From CAYSGL01 sp964520985 (lineage in GTDB: Bacteria > Pseudomonadota > Alphaproteobacteria > Micavibrionales > Micavibrionaceae), in contig CAZFPB010000014.1 of assembly GCA_964520985.1 (NCBI GenBank), positions 1-32,523 on the forward strand: a stretch of DNA of 32,523 bases, written 5' to 3'. The notes beneath the pieces were generated by a model, which did not search any database, was not told the DNA's origin, and saw only the letters and a program-made list of their open reading frames with translations. Positions 1-6,234 of the stretch are shown in pieces. Position 1 is the first letter of the stretch; every line of letters starts with the position of its first letter. A program made the position numbers and the translations under genes.

Positions 1-613
1 GCGCGGCGTCCTGCGGCCGGTTTTCAGTGGCGGGCTTCGTCGGGAGCGCTTCGACCGGAACGGCGTCGGCGGTGTTGGCGGGGACCAGCCAGAGCAGATC
101 CGACACGGATTGCGACGTGGCCTTGCCTAGCCGTCCCTTGGCGTCTGCCGAGTAGACGAGTGCCTTCCCGTTGTTCGAGTAGACGCCTTGCTCGAACAGC
201 TTGCGCTCTTTCTCCCGGCGCGGGATCAGTTCGGGGGGCTTGTTCCAGACGAGGAACTGAGCGGCGGCGCCCTTTCGATCCCCGGCATTGAGCCGCTTCG
301 TCAGGGTGGCCTTGGCAATGGCGCCCGTGTTGTAGTGCCAGTGGACGAGCGCATCGAATTCGTGTTGCGCGAGCGGGATTTTGACCGCTTTAAGCACGTC
401 GCGTTCGTAGGACACCAAGTCCTTGCGGAATAGCTCGATGCAGTCCTTGAGAGGTTTAGCGACGCCCTTGGGCATGGTGGCTGGATCAGGAGCGCCGGCA
501 GCCTTCGTATGGCCGATACCGTAGGTCCAGACCCCCACGCTATCGAGATAGGGGAACGGCACGATTCCTTCCGAGCAGACAAGCTCGATCAGACCTTTGT
601 CGCTGACTTTCAT
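1..613 (-). CDS. Phage endolysin, GH24 lysozyme (3' end beyond window)
   Basis: Peptidoglycan-cleaving lysozyme for host lysis. The ATG at 613-611 has AGGA about 9 bases upstream and the frame stays open to the window edge (204 codons seen). Residues E15, D24 and T30 have exactly the spacing of the T4 lysozyme catalytic triad (E-8-D-5-T), inside EGIVPFPYLD and VGVWTYGIGHT. The fold continues with HEFDALVHWHYNTG and FLVWNKPP segments typical of GH24. After about residue 150 the sequence becomes a P/T/A-rich tail and leaves the family core. No N-terminal signal or anchor is visible, so release probably depends on a holin outside the window. An upstream ATG at 630 runs into a stop after six codons and is not the start. 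The gene lies just beyond a strong terminator (634-660), so it needs read-through or a separate promoter. Confidence 0.93.
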   Translation of the reverse strand, partial: MKVSDKGLIELVCSEGIVPFPYLDSVGVWTYGIGHTKAAGAPDPATMPKGVAKPLKDCIELFRKDLVSYERDVLKAVKIPLAQHEFDALVHWHYNTGAIAKATLTKRLNAGDRKGAAAQFLVWNKPPELIPRREKERKLFEQGVYSNNGKALVYSADAKGRLGKATSQSVSDLLWLVPANTADAVPVEALPTKPATENRPQDAA

Positions 614-633
614 CGGCGCATCCTGCTCATAAC

Positions 634-660
634 AAAAAAACCCGCCGGTCAGGGCGGGTT
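634..660 (-). terminator. Intrinsic terminator between beta-helix gene and endolysin
   Basis: On the minus strand an 8-bp GC-rich stem (AACCCGCC with GGCGGGTT) and 6-base loop is followed by seven T residues. It starts 26 bases after the stop of the 687-1538 gene and would end that transcript. The endolysin start is only about 20 bases further on. Confidence 0.88.
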
Positions 661-686
661 GGAAGGCTTGGCGATGGGGCGGGCGT

Positions 687-1538
687 TCAGATGACCGAGC
701 CGCTCTTGTCGATGAAGATGCACTGCGTGTTGCCGTTGCGGACGATACCGCCTTGCAGGTTGAGCCCCTGGAACCGTGTCTTCCAGCAGTTCACCGCGTA
801 AAACGCCGCGCCAGTGCTGCCAGGGAATGCCGACATATTGTCAACATCGCAGGCGATAAGGTTGGACATGTAGATCGACACGCCGGATGCGCTGCCAAAG
901 CAGGTAATGCGGTCGAAGGTCAGTTCACGCAGACCTGCGGGGACCGTGTCGGGGCTGCCGACCATCTCGAAGCAGCGGAATGGAGCCCAGGCCGGGTTCG
1001 AACCACCTCCAAGACGCAAATCCTCGAAGCGGTTGTTCGCGGGCGCGGTTCCTGTCGAAGAAATAGCCATGCGGATAAAGTAGATGCCGGCCGTGTGCTC
1101 GGTCTGCTCGATTCCGAACCCTCGGCAGCCGCCGCCATAGAAGCCATTTCGGCCGTCGAAGTGGAAGAGCTGGTTGGTGACCGGGCCGCGCACCCACACC
1201 TTCGTCGAGGTCGACCCGAGGCCGACGATCTGATGCACGTCGAGCGGCGGGACCGGCTCAGTCAGGCAGATTTGCGTGGGGAGGTAGATGCGGACATTGC
1301 CGGGGTTGGCGCCCGCGTCCGTGATGTCCTGCACAGCGAGATTGAATGCAGCGCTATCGCTGTTCATCCCATCGCATGGGCTGGCATAGCGGCCTCGGCC
1401 TATGACGACGTCCTGGGAGATCAGGGCGGGGGATGGAAGGCTTTGCGACTTGGCGATGGGGGAAGCCGCAAGCGCTGCGGCGCCGGCAAGGAATCCTCGC
1501 CGGCTGGGCGCGCGAAGGCGCCCCACTGGGTTCGACAT
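687..1538 (-). CDS. Tat-signal beta-helix (pectate-lyase-like) protein, probable moron
   Basis: 283 residues. The N-terminus has a textbook twin-arginine export signal: SRRGFLAGAAALAAS around residues 12-27, with an Ala-rich h-region and a possible cleavage site near SPIAKS. The rest (about 50-283) is rich in Gly, Asn and short beta-strand repeats (FEDLRLGGG, LTFDRITCFG, FQGLNLQGG), as in right-handed beta-helix or tailspike/pectate-lyase folds. No catalytic residues could be assigned. The ATG at 1538 is the only good start, because an in-frame stop lies nine codons upstream; the ribosome site is weak. The gene has its own 247-bp leader and a downstream terminator, so it looks like an independent unit. 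Tat export does not fit a virion protein assembled in the cytoplasm, so a periplasmic or surface role during lysogeny is inferred. A tailspike with an accidental Tat-like N-terminus is the alternative. Confidence 0.8.
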   Translation of the reverse strand: MSNPVGRLRAPSRRGFLAGAAALAASPIAKSQSLPSPALISQDVVIGRGRYASPCDGMNSDSAAFNLAVQDITDAGANPGNVRIYLPTQICLTEPVPPLDVHQIVGLGSTSTKVWVRGPVTNQLFHFDGRNGFYGGGCRGFGIEQTEHTAGIYFIRMAISSTGTAPANNRFEDLRLGGGSNPAWAPFRCFEMVGSPDTVPAGLRELTFDRITCFGSASGVSIYMSNLIACDVDNMSAFPGSTGAAFYAVNCWKTRFQGLNLQGGIVRNGNTQCIFIDKSGSVI

Positions 1539-1679
1539 GGGCAGCTCGCTTGCAACGGCCTCTCACAGCCGCGCCGGAAACGGTCCGGCAGCCGGGGGGT
1601 GAGAACACGCAAGCGACGTGTCGAGCGCTTTTAGGCTTTCGCCCTGGACAGCACGCCCGACCCCGGCCAAAGCCCGGAA

Positions 1680-1693
1680 TGTGCAAATGCACA
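1680..1693. repeat. 14-bp palindrome in leader of Tat beta-helix gene
   Basis: TGTGCAAATGCACA has perfect 6-bp arms around AA. It lies in the non-coding stretch 1539-1785, about 140 bases upstream of the 687-1538 start codon. It could be an operator or a small hairpin. No second copy was noticed in the window. Confidence 0.45.
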
Positions 1694-1762
1694 ACAGCGA
1701 CCGCCGAGCCAGTGCTGGCCGACGATCGCCTTTGCTTGCTGGGTTCTCACACCCGAGATGAA

Positions 1763-1789
1763 CTTATACTGACGCGCACTCCTGCTCAA
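1763..1789 (-). promoter_or_regulatory. Weak candidate promoter for Tat beta-helix gene
   Basis: On the minus strand a TTGAGC-like -35 (1784-1789, overlapping the tail-fibre stop codon) is followed after 15 bases by TATAAG (1763-1768). The spacing is short, so this is tentative. It would give a leader of more than 200 bases before the start at 1538. Apart from this and the palindrome at 1680-1693, nothing else was recognised in 1539-1785. Confidence 0.28.
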
Positions 1790-3015
1790 CCGTAGGTGAC
1801 GACTTTCAGCGTGAACCGCTCGCCGGCATTGTCCGTGTTGGTGTACCAGTTGCCGGTTCCAGCCGAGACGCGACCGAGAATGGTCGCATAGTGGAAGCCC
1901 TCGGACACCGCATTGGTGTGGGACAGGCCAACCGGCTGGGAACTGGCCCCGGAGCCGAAGGACGCGACATCCTGCGGCGTCGAAGTGCTGTCAATGCCGA
2001 CCGACGTGATCGTCTGGTTCGCAGCCGAATTGTAGGAGCCACCAGTCACAGCAAAATTAAGCGCCGGCTCGGACCAGCTCAGGAATTGAACGCGGATCTC
2101 GGAGTTGATCTCGGCATAGCTGGTAGAGGTCGAAGTGCGGATAGTCGAGAACCGTCCTGTCCCATAGATGGAACGGCGATTGAACCACGAGATCACCAAG
2201 CGCTGCGACGAGGTATCCGCAAAAGCCGGCCCGGTGATCGGGTAGGCCATGCCGACAAGGGTTCTGGTCGCATCCCCCGTCTTGATCTCAACGCCCGTGC
2301 TGGTGTCTGTCGAATGGCCGGTGGCAGAAGCCTCCAGCGTCATCGTCGTCGATACCATGTAGGCGTAGATGTAATAGAGGGTGGAAGGCGTGAGGCCCGT
2401 AGGCGCGAGAGACACGCCCGCGCTCGGTATCGTCTGGTTGACGCCATTGATCGTCAGCAGGTTGCCGTTGACGGGCTGAAGGACGATGTTGGCGCCGGAT
2501 TTGACCAGACGGCATTGGCCGAGCGCGCCGCCAGCGGCCGAGCCATTTGTTATGTCGGTGATACGCCCGTAAACGTCTGTCGTGATATTCGGATTGGTGT
2601 AGCTGCCCTCCGAAACGCCGGAATTGGCTAGACGGAGAGTGCCAGAATCGGGTGTCAGGCCAGCACCGGAATCGAGGGTGGCGATGTCCCCAAGGCCCAA
2701 CGCGTCCCGAGCGTCCGATTGCGTCCCGGTGATAACCGTTCGCCCCTCCGGGGTCGCGTCGCTGATCTGGCTCGCCGTTATCTCAAGCCCGCTCTGGATA
2801 GCGGACAGTGGATAGCGCTCCGTCGCGCCAGTATCGCCGTTATAGCCAAGAACCTGGACCTGAGTTGCATCAGGCGTCAGGTTGGCGTCGAATTTCGTGA
2901 TATCCCACGAGAAGGTGTAGGTCAGCCCTGCCTTGGTGATGACAATCGGGTCTTCCCCGATCACGACGGCGGGGAAACTCGGCAGAAGGCTCAGGTTGAT
3001 GATGGGCAGTGTCAT
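1786..3015 (-). CDS. Tail fibre / tail appendage protein
   Basis: 409 residues, largely Ser/Thr/Gly/Asn-rich beta sequence with no membrane segment. Segments such as LDSGAGLTPDSGTLRLANSG and VYGRITDITNG are typical of phage fibre shafts, where short repeats alternate with loops. The C-terminal part (about 180-409) looks like a globular tip domain. The ATG at 3015 overlaps the stop of the preceding gene by four bases (ATGA), so the two are translationally coupled. Position next to another fibre-like gene supports a receptor-contacting structural role. Exact homology was not recognised. Confidence 0.7.
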   Translation of the reverse strand: MTLPIINLSLLPSFPAVVIGEDPIVITKAGLTYTFSWDITKFDANLTPDATQVQVLGYNGDTGATERYPLSAIQSGLEITASQISDATPEGRTVITGTQSDARDALGLGDIATLDSGAGLTPDSGTLRLANSGVSEGSYTNPNITTDVYGRITDITNGSAAGGALGQCRLVKSGANIVLQPVNGNLLTINGVNQTIPSAGVSLAPTGLTPSTLYYIYAYMVSTTMTLEASATGHSTDTSTGVEIKTGDATRTLVGMAYPITGPAFADTSSQRLVISWFNRRSIYGTGRFSTIRTSTSTSYAEINSEIRVQFLSWSEPALNFAVTGGSYNSAANQTITSVGIDSTSTPQDVASFGSGASSQPVGLSHTNAVSEGFHYATILGRVSAGTGNWYTNTDNAGERFTLKVVTYG

Positions 3016-3353
3016 CGAACGATCCCGTCCACGACCGGCACAGAGCCGATGATCAGTTGCGTCGTATCGGTGCCATCGGAGACAATGGCGCCGATCTCGT
3101 AGGTGTCAGCGGAGAGCGCCCGCATCTCGGAAGCCGGGAACCGGACTTGCACGATGCCGAGGCTGGGGAAGGTCACCTTTCCGTCGCCCGGTGCGGCGGA
3201 GAGCGCCGGGCCACATAGGCCCTGCCGGCGGACCTGAAGCGTGATCTGGTAGGGCGACAGGTCGATCAGCGACCCGTCAGTCGGGTCCGTGTTCTTGACT
3301 TGGAAAGACCAATCGGCCCGGTTCGATGTGCGAGGAAAGCGAATGGAGGTCAT
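3012..3353 (-). CDS. Small tail adaptor-like structural protein
   Basis: 113 residues starting MTSIRFPRTSNRADWSF. The ATG at 3353 follows GAGGG and lies seven bases after the 3361-4314 stop. The same frame is open further upstream, but that extension is Arg/Ser-rich antisense of the neighbouring gene and is discarded. The pattern (LIDLSPYQITLQVRRQG, then alternating strands, ending in SVPVVDGIVR) matches the small all-beta N-terminal domain found in many phage fibre-adaptor or BppU-like proteins. That match is from memory of the family style. It sits between two fibre genes, which fits a connector role. Confidence 0.65.
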   Translation of the reverse strand: MTSIRFPRTSNRADWSFQVKNTDPTDGSLIDLSPYQITLQVRRQGLCGPALSAAPGDGKVTFPSLGIVQVRFPASEMRALSADTYEIGAIVSDGTDTTQLIIGSVPVVDGIVR

Positions 3354-3360
3354 CGCGCCC

Positions 3361-4314
3361 TCACAGCTTCTGGTAAACGGTGCCGAGGAGGAACGGCGAG
3401 ACGGTGTCGAACGCCTGGTTCCCGCCAACCGAGTTGCCGGAGAAGCTGGCGTTGATCGTCTTGGAACTGGATCCGGTGCCGATCCAGAACGAACTAGCCT
3501 GAGGCAGAGCCGTGGAGCCCGTCCCAGTCGTCGAGCCTGGGTCTGTCGTCGACACGGAGCCGCTGACGGTGCCGGATGGCGTGAAGGAAGGCAGGTTGCT
3601 GGTCGACAAGCTGCGCCGGGTTGCACCCCCATTGGCGCCGGGGGTGTCCTTGTCGCCTTGCGCGAAGGTGACATTGGCGAACCCGCCGCCGGCTGCGCCG
3701 CCCATGGCGTCAAGGCCGAAGAATGCCTTGTTCTGAGCCTTGAGGAGCGTAATCGTCTTGTTGGCCGCGAAGTCAGCCGAAGGCGTAGCACCTCGCCCGC
3801 CCGATACCGGGCAAATCGTGTCGTTCAGATTGTTCCAGTACCATGTGAAGAGCGCTTCCGTGTCCGCGTTCGCCCGTTCGGTGGCTCCAGAGCCCGAATT
3901 GCCGATCGTGTTCCCGTTCATGCGGACGAAGCCGGCGAGCGTGCCAGTCATCGGAATCCAGAGCGGGAATCCCGTTTGAAGGATCTGGTCCTGCGTCACG
4001 ACGATGCCGCCGCCACCACCACTATCAGGAGGCGCGGGGTTCTGGATCGTCGCGATCGTCGGGCTTATGATCGTTCCGGTAGACGAGGTCACCCGGTAGC
4101 CATAGGGGCCGTACGGGATGAAGATCGGGGGGAAGACACCGTTGGCATCAGCCGCGACCGGCCAAGCATGAGGCGTCGCGCCGTCATCCGTCGTGAAGAC
4201 CGTCAACGGCGTCGTCGTGCCACCAGCATAGAAATATGCCAGAGCACCGCCGGCCCGCATTCCCGTCGAGGGGTTGAAGACAGGGATGGGAACAGGGTTC
4301 CAGAGAAGAGCCAA
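3361..4314 (-). CDS. Tail fibre / tail collar-like protein
   Basis: 317 residues. The N-terminal part (about 1-95) is a beta domain (VFNPSTGMRAGGALAYFYAG, IPYGPYGYRV) common at the base of podovirus fibres. A GGGGG linker follows, then a collar-like domain with FVRMNGNTIGNSGSG, a Gly-rich stretch and a C-terminus ending SPFLLGTVYQKL, as in tail-collar and receptor-binding domains. The start is a TTG at 4314, preceded by GGAG with a seven-base gap; no in-frame ATG gives a sensible start. A terminator lies immediately upstream (4329-4353), so this gene begins a new segment of the late transcript. Confidence 0.75.
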   Translation of the reverse strand: MALLWNPVPIPVFNPSTGMRAGGALAYFYAGGTTTPLTVFTTDDGATPHAWPVAADANGVFPPIFIPYGPYGYRVTSSTGTIISPTIATIQNPAPPDSGGGGGIVVTQDQILQTGFPLWIPMTGTLAGFVRMNGNTIGNSGSGATERANADTEALFTWYWNNLNDTICPVSGGRGATPSADFAANKTITLLKAQNKAFFGLDAMGGAAGGGFANVTFAQGDKDTPGANGGATRRSLSTSNLPSFTPSGTVSGSVSTTDPGSTTGTGSTALPQASSFWIGTGSSSKTINASFSGNSVGGNQAFDTVSPFLLGTVYQKL

Positions 4315-4328
4315 GGGCGTGCTCCAAT

Positions 4329-4353
4329 AAAAAACCCGCCTGGTGAGGGCGGG
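4329..4353 (-). terminator. Intrinsic terminator ahead of tail fibre gene
   Basis: On the minus strand the stem CCCGCC/GGCGGG with a 7-base loop is followed by six T residues. The stem matches the one at 634-660. It lies between the plus-strand cassette and the fibre genes, so it would stop minus-strand transcripts crossing the cassette in antisense. On the plus strand no T-run follows the stem. No clear promoter was recognised in 4354-4427. Confidence 0.85.
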
Positions 4354-4427
4354 CTTGGATGAAATGTCCGAATTTGCGGCTGAGAATGATGTAGACTTGG
4401 GTTCTGTGCGGCGGCAGGATTTACGCC

Positions 4428-5603
4428 ATGAGATCTTGGAAGCGTCGATACAAGCTACTTGCCGTGACAGCCGGTATGGCGGCTGCCGCTGGCGCCGCGT
4501 GGGGCAGTACCGTCCTGCTGAGCAAACGCGACTGCTATTCCGGCACCGTGAGCTACTGCATCAACCGTCCCGACGTTTTCGGGAATATCGTGTACCCGGG
4601 TCAAACCCCTTATTGGCAAGGCAAGCCGGGCACGGATGAAGATGGTCTACCTGTAGTTGTCGGGCCGAACGGCGAGCGATTTAGGAACATGTCTTCGATC
4701 GCGCTCGTAGCCCTCCCGCGCTCGACCGAACCATTTGCGAACCGATGCAAAGCATTTGACCTTTCGTCCATAGCTCTCAAGGCCATCTCTTTCCTGGAAG
4801 CCAACCAGAAAGAAATTCAGGGCCGCGCAGTGGTCTGGCGCTACGACTACCCCACCCAGCTCAACGATGTGGTCCTGGACGCTGGCTGGCCTTCGGCATT
4901 CGCCCAAGCCGCCATTGTTCAACTCCTGATGCTTGCCCACTGCAAAACGGGAAATGCCGCCTATCAGAGTCTCGCAATGCGCGCGGCCGACGCCTTCGCC
5001 GTTAGCGTGGCACACGGTGGCCTTCGATCGGAAAGCCCCCATCTGATCTGGTTCCAGGAAGTTCCGCTCCCGGACCAACACAACCCTTTCATCTTCAATG
5101 CCCACCTCTACGCGGTGGAAACGTTGCTTCTGATGCACCGTTTGACCGATGAGCCCCGGTATCGTGATCTAGCGATGCAGGGCATCGCTTCAATCGAGAA
5201 GGCTCTACCTGTCATCGATACCGGGAACTGGAACCGCTATGATCTGCGGCCGCGTTCTCAGGTTTCGGTCTGCTGGAAGGCCAACGGCCGCAATAGGTGC
5301 CGCTACCGTACGGCATTCAGCCAAGAGTTCGACCCCGCCGACCTCGCAGCTACAGCGAACCGGATCGATCTCGGTGATCGTCCGACCGTGGCGAGTGCCC
5401 GCCCGATCCTTGGTGAGATGACCCCTCTAAATGATTTGGGCTTGAGGCACTTCAATTGGGGCTGGACTGCCAAGGAATATCTCCCTTGGCACGCAGAGCT
5501 TATCCGTTCGATCGGCCGTCATGCGGACAAGCCCGAATTCATAGCGGCTGGAGACCGTTGGATGCGGTATTATGCCGATTATCAAAGGGATGCCGGCCTA
5601 TGA
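4428..5603 (+). CDS. Membrane-anchored D-glucuronyl C5-epimerase-like protein (moron)
   Basis: 391 residues. A basic N-terminus (RSWKRRYK) and hydrophobic helix (about 8-31) make a signal anchor, placing the rest in the periplasm. The body resembles the D-glucuronyl C5-epimerase C-terminal family, an alpha/alpha-barrel fold that inverts uronic acids in polysaccharides. Points of similarity are DAGWPSAFAQ (151-160), a W-x-QEVPL and FIFNAHLYAVETLLLMHRLT block (about 208-240), and DTGNWNRYDLRPR (264-276), which fits the family's Tyr-rich active-site loop. The ATG follows AGGA at a nine-base gap. The gene is on the opposite strand to the late operon and heads a coupled three-gene unit. Its substrate is unknown; host exopolysaccharide or O-antigen is inferred. 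A different alpha/alpha-toroid enzyme is possible. Confidence 0.75.
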   Translation: MRSWKRRYKLLAVTAGMAAAAGAAWGSTVLLSKRDCYSGTVSYCINRPDVFGNIVYPGQTPYWQGKPGTDEDGLPVVVGPNGERFRNMSSIALVALPRSTEPFANRCKAFDLSSIALKAISFLEANQKEIQGRAVVWRYDYPTQLNDVVLDAGWPSAFAQAAIVQLLMLAHCKTGNAAYQSLAMRAADAFAVSVAHGGLRSESPHLIWFQEVPLPDQHNPFIFNAHLYAVETLLLMHRLTDEPRYRDLAMQGIASIEKALPVIDTGNWNRYDLRPRSQVSVCWKANGRNRCRYRTAFSQEFDPADLAATANRIDLGDRPTVASARPILGEMTPLNDLGLRHFNWGWTAKEYLPWHAELIRSIGRHADKPEFIAAGDRWMRYYADYQRDAGL

Positions 5604-5953
5604 CCCGCATCGTTCAAATCGCCCTGCTGCTCGCCATCATCATCCCGTTTGGGATGGCGAAAGCGCAGGACACGGTGGCGGTAGGAAAGAAGCTGCAAGC
5701 CGACTGGGCTGGCTGCGTGAAGCTATACGTCCAAGTTTGGACGGCCCCGCCAGATGACTTCTCAGGGCCAGCCGAACCAGCTTTCCGCAATTGTGCTACA
5801 GAGGAACAACTGTTCATCGCGTTTATGAACGCAGCGGCCCCCGAGGCGTCCAAGGCAATTTTCGTTTCGCACTACCGAGACAAGCTGGCGATGAAGAAGA
5901 AACTGACGGACGACCACTTCAAAGCCATCGCTAGCACTCTAGGGAAGCAATGA
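5600..5953 (+). CDS. Secreted small protein of the moron cassette, unknown function
   Basis: 117 residues. MTRIVQIALLLAIIIPFGMAKAQ is a clear Sec signal peptide with cleavage expected after AKA or KAQ. The mature part contains two cysteines (GCVKL and RNCATE) and a Lys-rich C-terminal half. It has no motif I recognise. The ATG overlaps the TGA of the epimerase-like gene by four bases (ATGA), and its own stop overlaps the next start the same way, so all three are co-translated. Export beside a membrane-anchored sugar epimerase suggests a shared periplasmic job, for instance as a partner protein or a lysozyme or superinfection blocker. That is inference only. Confidence 0.8.
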   Translation: MTRIVQIALLLAIIIPFGMAKAQDTVAVGKKLQADWAGCVKLYVQVWTAPPDDFSGPAEPAFRNCATEEQLFIAFMNAAAPEASKAIFVSHYRDKLAMKKKLTDDHFKAIASTLGKQ

Positions 5954-6234
5954 AGGCACTCTGGTACATCGCTCAAGCATTTTTCATAGGGTGGTGGGTC
6001 TACGAGGCCCACAAAGACGGCCAGAACGTAGTTCTGATCTTCCTCTTGGCAGTCGGCCTTTGCGCCTTCCTAACGGCCTGCATTACCCAAAGCTGGGACT
6101 GGGTTGTCCGCCGCCTGCGTGGCCTGCGTGGCCATAGAGGTGAGGCGAGCGACCATGGCTTGCGCTCGGCTGGAACCGGGCGCCTCCTGAGCGAGACGCC
6201 GAAAGAGCGGAAGCGCGTTGGGGTCCGTGATTAG
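5950..6234 (+). CDS. Small two-helix membrane protein of the moron cassette
   Basis: 94 residues. Two hydrophobic segments (about 3-19 and 27-46) are followed by a short basic stretch and a low-complexity tail. It is coupled by an ATGA overlap to the secreted protein upstream. The last 165 bases overlap, tail to tail, the end of the convergent internal virion gene 6070-8160. The C-terminal third (RLRGLRGHRGEASDHG and beyond) is therefore antisense of a conserved gene and may be a recent extension. Function is unknown; an inner-membrane superinfection-exclusion or anchoring role would fit the cassette. Confidence 0.65.
   Translation: MKALWYIAQAFFIGWWVYEAHKDGQNVVLIFLLAVGLCAFLTACITQSWDWVVRRLRGLRGHRGEASDHGLRSAGTGRLLSETPKERKRVGVRD

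Noticed and set aside
753..1634. A 293-codon plus-strand frame over the Tat beta-helix gene
   Set aside because: Composition (Arg/Ala/Val/Glu-rich, no domain) is that of an antisense shadow; the minus-strand gene has a signal peptide and beta-helix pattern.
3289..4362. A 357-codon plus-strand frame
   Set aside because: Antisense to the collar-like fibre gene; Arg-rich low-information sequence.
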